Assembly (NCBI GenBank): GCA_013287095.1
Contig: JABDEJ010000020.1
Location: 1 to 10,450 of the forward strand
Source of the DNA: Bacteroidota bacterium
GTDB lineage: Bacteria; Bacteroidota; Bacteroidia; CAILMK01
Direction: 5' to 3'
Length of the DNA stretch: 10,450 nt
Shown: one piece after another, positions 6,124-10,450 of the stretch
Numbering within the stretch: the first letter of the stretch is position 1
How the letters are laid out: every line of letters begins with the position of its first letter
The notes under the pieces: generated by a model
Told to the model about the DNA's origin: nothing
The model's input: only the letters and a program-made list of their open reading frames with translations
Database searches by the model: none
Position numbers and translations under genes: made by a program

Positions 6124-7263
6124 ATGAAACTATTCGACGTTTATCCTCTTTTTGATATTGAGCCTGTTTCGGCAAAAGGCTCTTATATTATTGATGAAAA
6201 AGGTGATACATATCTTGACCTGTATGGTGGTCATGCCGTAATTTCAGTGGGGCACAGCCATCCTTACTATGTTGAAATGCTTACCAATCAATTGAATAAG
6301 ATCGGTTTTTATTCCAATTCTGTCAAGATTCCTCTGCAGGAAGAACTGGCTGAAAAACTGGGGAAACAAAGCGGATATCCTGATTATGAATTATTTCTTT
6401 GTAATTCAGGCGCTGAGGCCAATGAAAATGCCATTAAACTGGCATCATTTCACAATGGCAGAAAACAGGTAGTCGCTTTTTCGGGATCTTTTCATGGGCG
6501 TACTTCTGCGGCTGTTGCGGCAACCGACGATCCTTCTATCAATGCCCCGGTAAACCATTCACCTAATTTTGTATTCGCGCCATTTAATGATGAAGAAGCT
6601 GCCAAAGAACTGATTACAGATAGTACATGCGCGGTGATTATTGAAGGTATGCAAGGCGTTGGAGGTGTGCAGGTTCCTACAGTTTCTTTCTTAAAATTAC
6701 TTCGTGAATTATGCGATAAAACAGGTGCATTGCTTATTCTGGATGAGGTTCAGTCAGGATATGGAAGATCAGGAAAGTTTTTCGCACATCAATATGCAGG
6801 CATCAAACCTGATCTGATAACAGTAGCCAAAGGCATGGGAAATGGGTTTCCAGTTGGTGCTGTGCTTATTAGCCCCGGAATCAAGCCCCGCCATTCTATG
6901 CTGGGGACCACTTTTGGCGGAAACTACCTGGCCTGCGCGGCCGGAATCGCCGTTTTGGATATCATTGAAAAAGAAAACCTGGTAAATAATGCAGCTGAGG
7001 CTGGTAAATATCTTGTTGATAAAATATCCTCATTGGAGGGCATAAAAGAAGTGAGAGGGCAGGGTTTAATGGTCGGTATAGAACTTGAATATCCCTGTGC
7101 CGAAACCCGCAAACAACTTTTATTTAATCATAAGATATTCACGGGTTCATCATCTAATAAGAATACTTTGCGCATCTTGCCACCGCTTAATATCAAGACT
7201 TCTGAACTGGATGTCTTTGTTGATGCATTTGCTCACATGTTAGAAAAATCCCTGGCAAAATGA
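6124..7263 (+). CDS. argD: N-acetyl/succinyl-ornithine aminotransferase
   Basis: ArgD is a class III PLP aminotransferase that converts N-acylglutamate semialdehyde to N-acylornithine with glutamate as amino donor. The start at ATG 6124, giving MKLFDVYPLF, matches known Bacteroidota ArgD starts; an in-frame ATG at 6058 lies within argC and adds unrelated residues. Counting from 6124 there are 379 residues. Visible sites are SGAEAN at 95-100, FHGRT at 123-127 for phosphate and PLP contacts, the PLP-binding Asp207 in LDEVQ, and the Schiff-base Lys236 in VAKGMGNGFPVGAV. The C-terminal LRILPPLNI motif is also present. It follows argC after a 16-nt gap and overlaps argF' by 4 nt (ATGA). Such enzymes often accept both acetyl and succinyl substrates, so it does not reveal the acyl group. 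Confidence 0.95.
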   Translation: MKLFDVYPLFDIEPVSAKGSYIIDEKGDTYLDLYGGHAVISVGHSHPYYVEMLTNQLNKIGFYSNSVKIPLQEELAEKLGKQSGYPDYELFLCNSGAEANENAIKLASFHNGRKQVVAFSGSFHGRTSAAVAATDDPSINAPVNHSPNFVFAPFNDEEAAKELITDSTCAVIIEGMQGVGGVQVPTVSFLKLLRELCDKTGALLILDEVQSGYGRSGKFFAHQYAGIKPDLITVAKGMGNGFPVGAVLISPGIKPRHSMLGTTFGGNYLACAAGIAVLDIIEKENLVNNAAEAGKYLVDKISSLEGIKEVRGQGLMVGIELEYPCAETRKQLLFNHKIFTGSSSNKNTLRILPPLNIKTSELDVFVDAFAHMLEKSLAK

Positions 7264-8219
7264 AACATTTCACTAGCGTACACGATGTAGAAGACATCAA
7301 TGCATTGGTACAAGATGCCATTGCGTTAAAGAGTAATCCCTATGCTTTTGAAAACCGGGGCAAGCATAAAACCCTGGGATTGATATTCCTGAATCCAAGT
7401 CTGCGAACCCGTCTCAGCACTCAGAAAGCTGCTGCAAGCCTCGGAATGCACGTCATGGTGATGAACCTGGACAAAGAGGGCTGGGCGCTTGAAACTGAAG
7501 ACGGTATGATGATGAACGGTAATAAGGTGGAACATATCCGTGAAGCAGCCGCAGTCCTTGGTCAATATTGTGATATCATTGGTTTAAGATCATTCCCTCA
7601 GCTTCATGACCGGGAAGAAGATTATAGCGAGAACATTCTCAAGAAGATGATCAGTTTTTCCGGACGGCCTATTTTGAGCCTTGAAACGGCAACCCGGCAT
7701 CCTTTACAAAGTCTTGCTGATCTGATGACTATTAAAGAATTAACACCAGAATTCCTGAACCGCAAGCCAAAAGTGGTTCTAACCTGGGCTCCTCATATCA
7801 AACCTCTGCCACAGGCGGTACCAAACTCCTTTGCCGAATGGATGATCAAAGCCGAAGTCGATTTTGTGATCACACATCCTGAAGGTTATGAACTGGCTGA
7901 AGAATTTACGCAAGGTGCTAATATCGTTTATGATCAGGATACCGCATTGCAGGACGCTGATTTTGTGTATGTTAAAAACTGGTCATCTTATTCAAATTAT
8001 GGCAAAATACTAAGCACAGATAAAAACTGGATGCTTAATAACCGGAAACTCTATAAGACTTCGAATGCCAGGGTGATGCATTGTCTCCCCGTTCGAAGGG
8101 ATGTGGAACTGGCCGCTGAGGTACTTGACGGACAAAACAGTATTGTTATTCACGAAGCTGGAAACCGGGTATTTGCCGCACAGGCAGTGCTTAAAAAAAT
8201 GTTGCAGGATAACTTCTAA
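7260..8219 (+). CDS. argF': N-acyl-L-ornithine carbamoyltransferase (acetyl or succinyl)
   Basis: This 319-residue transcarbamylase belongs to the N-succinyl-/N-acetyl-ornithine group known from Bacteroides fragilis and Xanthomonas, not to ordinary ArgF. It carbamoylates N-acylornithine to N-acylcitrulline. The carbamoyl phosphate site SLRTRLSTQ begins at residue 47, HPLQ is at 147-150, and HCLPVRR at 274-280. Long conserved runs such as VVLTWAPH, PLPQAVPNSFAEWM, FVITHPEGYEL and YGKILSTD are typical of the group. Residue 90, aligned by an ungapped N-terminal stretch to Pro90 of the B. fragilis succinylornithine enzyme (Glu92 in the Xanthomonas acetylornithine enzyme), is Val here in GNKVEH. 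That residue governs acyl choice in the studied enzymes, so specificity cannot be called. The start at 7260 overlaps the argD stop by 4 nt. Confidence 0.93.
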   Translation: MKHFTSVHDVEDINALVQDAIALKSNPYAFENRGKHKTLGLIFLNPSLRTRLSTQKAAASLGMHVMVMNLDKEGWALETEDGMMMNGNKVEHIREAAAVLGQYCDIIGLRSFPQLHDREEDYSENILKKMISFSGRPILSLETATRHPLQSLADLMTIKELTPEFLNRKPKVVLTWAPHIKPLPQAVPNSFAEWMIKAEVDFVITHPEGYELAEEFTQGANIVYDQDTALQDADFVYVKNWSSYSNYGKILSTDKNWMLNNRKLYKTSNARVMHCLPVRRDVELAAEVLDGQNSIVIHEAGNRVFAAQAVLKKMLQDNF

Positions 8220-8221
8220 GA

Positions 8222-9022
8222 ATGGATAAATCCAAACTATACATCCTGAAAATAGGTGGCAATGTCATTGACGATCCAAAGCAATTGGAATCGTTTTTGA
8301 GTTCTTTTGCCAAAATCGAGGGAGCTAAAATCCTTGTGCATGGGGGTGGTAAAATAGCCAGTAGCATCAGCAAAGAGCTGGGTATTGTGCCAAATATGGT
8401 GGATGGCAGACGCATTACAGATGCTGAAACGTTGAAGGTAGTTACCATGGTTTATGGTGGGCTGGTCAATAAAAACATCGTTGCCTTACTTCAATCTTAT
8501 GGCTGTAATGCGATAGGATTGACCGGTGCTGATGCCAATATCCTGCCTGCTCAAAAAAGGCCGGTAAAAGAAATTGATTATGGCTTTGTGGGTGATATTG
8601 ACGAAGATAAGGTGAATGATAAGATTCTTTCTTCTTTTTTAGAGAATGGTTTGTGTACTGTTATTGCGCCCTTAACCCATGATAATCATGGTAGTTTATT
8701 GAATACCAATGCGGATACAATTGCAAGTGTGCTGGCAGTGTCATTAAGTGCAAATTATGATGTTTCTTTGACATATTGTTTCGAAAAATCGGGTGTTTTA
8801 CGAGATGTAAATGACGAGAAAAGCCTGATAAATAGCATCTCATCCATAGAATATGAAGATTTGAAAAAGGAAGGTATTATCAATCAGGGCATGATCCCGA
8901 AACTGGACAATGCATTTGATGCTTTGCAAAAGGGTGTTCAATCGGTACAAATCATTCATGCTGATGAGATAGCCTGCCTGATAAATCAAACCAAACCAAA
9001 AGGAACTGAATTATATGCCTGA
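8222..9022 (+). CDS. argB: N-acylglutamate kinase
   Basis: ArgB phosphorylates the gamma-carboxyl of N-acetylglutamate (or N-succinylglutamate). The amino-acid-kinase fold is clear: Lys10 in LKIGGN, HGGGK at 40-44, the R63-R64 region in VDGRRIT, NTNAD at 161-165, GVLRDV at 191-196, and Lys227 in GMIPKLDNA. The length of 266 residues and the start directly at the first beta-strand resemble the Escherichia coli type, which is not inhibited by arginine. The extra N-terminal helix of arginine-sensitive hexameric kinases is absent. The gene begins 2 nt after the argF' stop and overlaps argE by 8 nt. No defect is visible. Confidence 0.95.
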   Translation: MDKSKLYILKIGGNVIDDPKQLESFLSSFAKIEGAKILVHGGGKIASSISKELGIVPNMVDGRRITDAETLKVVTMVYGGLVNKNIVALLQSYGCNAIGLTGADANILPAQKRPVKEIDYGFVGDIDEDKVNDKILSSFLENGLCTVIAPLTHDNHGSLLNTNADTIASVLAVSLSANYDVSLTYCFEKSGVLRDVNDEKSLINSISSIEYEDLKKEGIINQGMIPKLDNAFDALQKGVQSVQIIHADEIACLINQTKPKGTELYA

Positions 9023-10100
9023 TAAAGAATCTATTTCTCGTTTGACAACAGATGCTATTGATCTGCTTCAGCAATTGATATCCATCCAATCTTTCAGCAA
9101 AGAAGAGGATGGAACTGCAAACGCAATAAGCCAGTTTTTATCAAGTCATAACATTGATTTTCGTCGAAAAGGAAATAATATCTGGGCATATAACAAGAAT
9201 TTTGATCCTGCAAAACCAACCATCCTTCTTAACTCACATCATGATACTGTAAAGCCAAATCCGGGCTGGACAAAAGACCCTTTCAAGCCTGAAATACAGG
9301 ATGGTAAATTGTATGGACTTGGTAGCAATGACGCAGGTGGGTGCCTCGTGTCGTTAATAGCAACTTTTAGATATTTTTATGACAAAAACGACCTTCCTTA
9401 TAATATCGCAGTTGCTGCTACTGCCGAAGAAGAGAATTCAGGCTTTAATGGGATAGAATCTATCTTAGAAGATCTGGGAAACATTGATTTAGTGATAGTT
9501 GGAGAACCTACCAAAATGCAAATGGCTATTGCTGAGAAAGGATTGTTGGTATTGGATTGCGTTGCACATGGCAAAACTGGCCATGCCGCCCGTGAAGAAG
9601 GTGATAATGCTATTTATAAAGCTCTGAAAGACATAGAATGGTTCCGGGATTATAGATTTGAAAAGGTATCGCAGTTTTTAGGACCTGTAAAAATGACCGT
9701 TACGGTTATTAAAGCCGGTGAACAGCATAATGTGGTTCCTAATGAATGTCATTTTGTAGTTGACATCAGGCTTACAGATCAATATAACCATCAGGAGGTA
9801 ATAGGTATTATTCGTCAGCATGTTCAGTCTGAAATAAAACCAAGATCTACCAGGCTAAAACCTTCATTTATAAGCCCGGAACATCCTATTGTTAAGGCAG
9901 GACTCGAAATGGGTTTAACGACTTATGGGTCCCCAACCAGCTCAGACCAGTCTGTGATTCCTTATACAAGCATCAAAATTGGCCCCGGAGATTCTGCCCG
10001 TTCCCATACTGCAGATGAGTTTATCTACCTCAAAGAAACAGAAGATGGAGTAGGGAAGTATGTGGAGATTTTGGAGAGGATGATGGGACTCCAGATTTGA
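9015..10100 (+). CDS. argE: N-acylornithine/N-acylcitrulline deacylase, M20 family (ArgE)
   Basis: This 361-residue M20 zinc peptidase-fold enzyme removes the acyl group. With an argF'-type enzyme in the operon, the likely substrate is N-acylcitrulline rather than N-acylornithine. Di-metal site residues are all present: H75 and D77 in NSHHDTV, D106 in GLGSNDAGG, catalytic E139 and ligand E140 in TAEEENS, E164 in VGEPT, and H331 in RSHTADEF. The lid/dimerisation domain includes GKTGHAAREEGDNAIY at about 186-201. It is the last gene of the operon, overlapping argB by 8 nt. A deacylase rather than an ArgJ acyl-recycling enzyme makes the pathway linear, so a dedicated N-acylglutamate synthase is needed. 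Confidence 0.93.
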   Translation: MPDKESISRLTTDAIDLLQQLISIQSFSKEEDGTANAISQFLSSHNIDFRRKGNNIWAYNKNFDPAKPTILLNSHHDTVKPNPGWTKDPFKPEIQDGKLYGLGSNDAGGCLVSLIATFRYFYDKNDLPYNIAVAATAEEENSGFNGIESILEDLGNIDLVIVGEPTKMQMAIAEKGLLVLDCVAHGKTGHAAREEGDNAIYKALKDIEWFRDYRFEKVSQFLGPVKMTVTVIKAGEQHNVVPNECHFVVDIRLTDQYNHQEVIGIIRQHVQSEIKPRSTRLKPSFISPEHPIVKAGLEMGLTTYGSPTSSDQSVIPYTSIKIGPGDSARSHTADEFIYLKETEDGVGKYVEILERMMGLQI

Positions 10101-10124
10101 CAATTTTTTAAAGTTGCCAAATCT
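10093..10124. terminator. Stem-loop between convergent argE and SDR gene
   Basis: AGATTTGACAA (10093-10103) and TTGCCAAATCT (10114-10124) pair as an 11-bp stem with one A-C mismatch on the plus transcript; on the minus transcript that pair becomes a G-U wobble. The loop is 10 bases. It overlaps both stop codons and lies in the 22-bp gap between convergent genes, so it may act as a bidirectional terminator. The following plus-strand bases are only moderately T-rich, so strength is uncertain. Confidence 0.4.
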
Positions 10125-10450
10125 ATTTCTTCGCCAATTCCACAATATCTTTCACTTCCAGGATTGGGTTTTCAGGGCCTTTATGCGCGGTATTTATCAT
10201 CGCAACGCCAATTTCTTTTAGGGTGCATACAACATTAGGGAAAGCAGCCCTGAGTATGGGATACATCCACGTAAAAGCGTAATATAATTTGTTGGTATTT
10301 TTCATTCCTTTGGTGGGATGTATATATCCCGGCCGGAACATATATGCCTTTTTAAAGGGCAGTTTCATCAGGTCGTTTTCGGTTTTGGTTTTTACCCGTA
10401 CCCACATCCCGAATTTGCCACCCATTCTTTTTTCATTACCTGTTCCTGCA
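10123..10450 (-). CDS. Atypical SDR / NAD(P)-binding epimerase-like protein, 3' part
   Basis: Only the C-terminal part is in the window. The frame is open through the right edge (AGTGNEKR precedes the first internal Met, at 10425), so the ATG at 10425 is not the true start. Visible blocks are WVRVKTKTENDLMKLPF, AYMFRPGYIHPTKG, a hydrophobic stretch YAFTWMYPILRAAFPN, and the end ILEVKDIVELAKK. This is the usual C-terminal pattern of small NAD(P)-binding proteins of the extended/atypical SDR type (TIP30-like), where VK-KTE-L takes the place of the YxxxK region and RPG follows a strand. The N-terminal Rossmann GxxGxxG would lie beyond the window. It is convergent with argE and seems unrelated to arginine synthesis. 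Substrate is unknown. Confidence 0.75.
   Translation of the reverse strand, partial: AGTGNEKRMGGKFGMWVRVKTKTENDLMKLPFKKAYMFRPGYIHPTKGMKNTNKLYYAFTWMYPILRAAFPNVVCTLKEIGVAMINTAHKGPENPILEVKDIVELAKK

Noticed and set aside
1..10450. CRISPR arrays, tRNA or rRNA genes, complete insertion sequences
   Set aside because: No regularly spaced repeats, cloverleaf-like sequence, rRNA signature or intact transposase was seen.

Overview
This window is chromosomal DNA from a member of the Bacteroidota. The evidence is a PorD/DUF4835 protein found with recN, an argF'-type (N-acyl-ornithine) transcarbamylase instead of ordinary ArgF, a GNAT acetyltransferase as first gene of the arginine operon, a -7 box of the Bacteroidota TAnnTTTG type, and starts that mostly lack Shine-Dalgarno sequences. 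The genus cannot be named from this sequence.

Left part (1-2299). A porD gene on the minus strand and a recN gene on the plus strand meet head to head at about 799-820. Both lose their 5' ends at the same point: PorD lacks its signal peptide and first residues, and RecN lacks its Walker A region. These genes are normally co-directional neighbours, so the junction is either a local inversion of about 1 kb or a fold-back chimera or assembly artefact.

Middle part (2300-3300). A two-gene type II toxin-antitoxin module (RelE/ParE-type toxin, antitoxin first) has a recognisable promoter and lies between two 43-bp direct repeats that differ at 2 positions. A perfect 10-bp-stem hairpin follows the left repeat. 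A possible decayed minus-strand reading frame runs out of the right repeat.

Right part (3301-10100). A tightly packed seven-gene arginine operon: GNAT acyltransferase, argG, argC, argD, argF', argB, argE. Junctions are overlaps of 4-11 nt or gaps of 2-16 nt. Together the enzymes acylate glutamate (GNAT), phosphorylate it (ArgB), reduce it (ArgC), transaminate it (ArgD), carbamoylate the N-acyl-ornithine (ArgF'), remove the acyl group to give citrulline (ArgE), and make argininosuccinate (ArgG). argH, argR and carAB are not in the window. Residue 90 of ArgF', which separates succinyl- from acetyl-ornithine enzymes in characterised members, is Val here, so the acyl group used is undecided. At the right edge the 3' part of an atypical SDR/NAD(P)-binding protein gene converges on argE, and a stem-loop spans both stop codons.

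No new multi-gene system is evident. The observations most worth checking are the porD/recN junction, the repeat-flanked toxin-antitoxin cassette, and Val90 of ArgF'.
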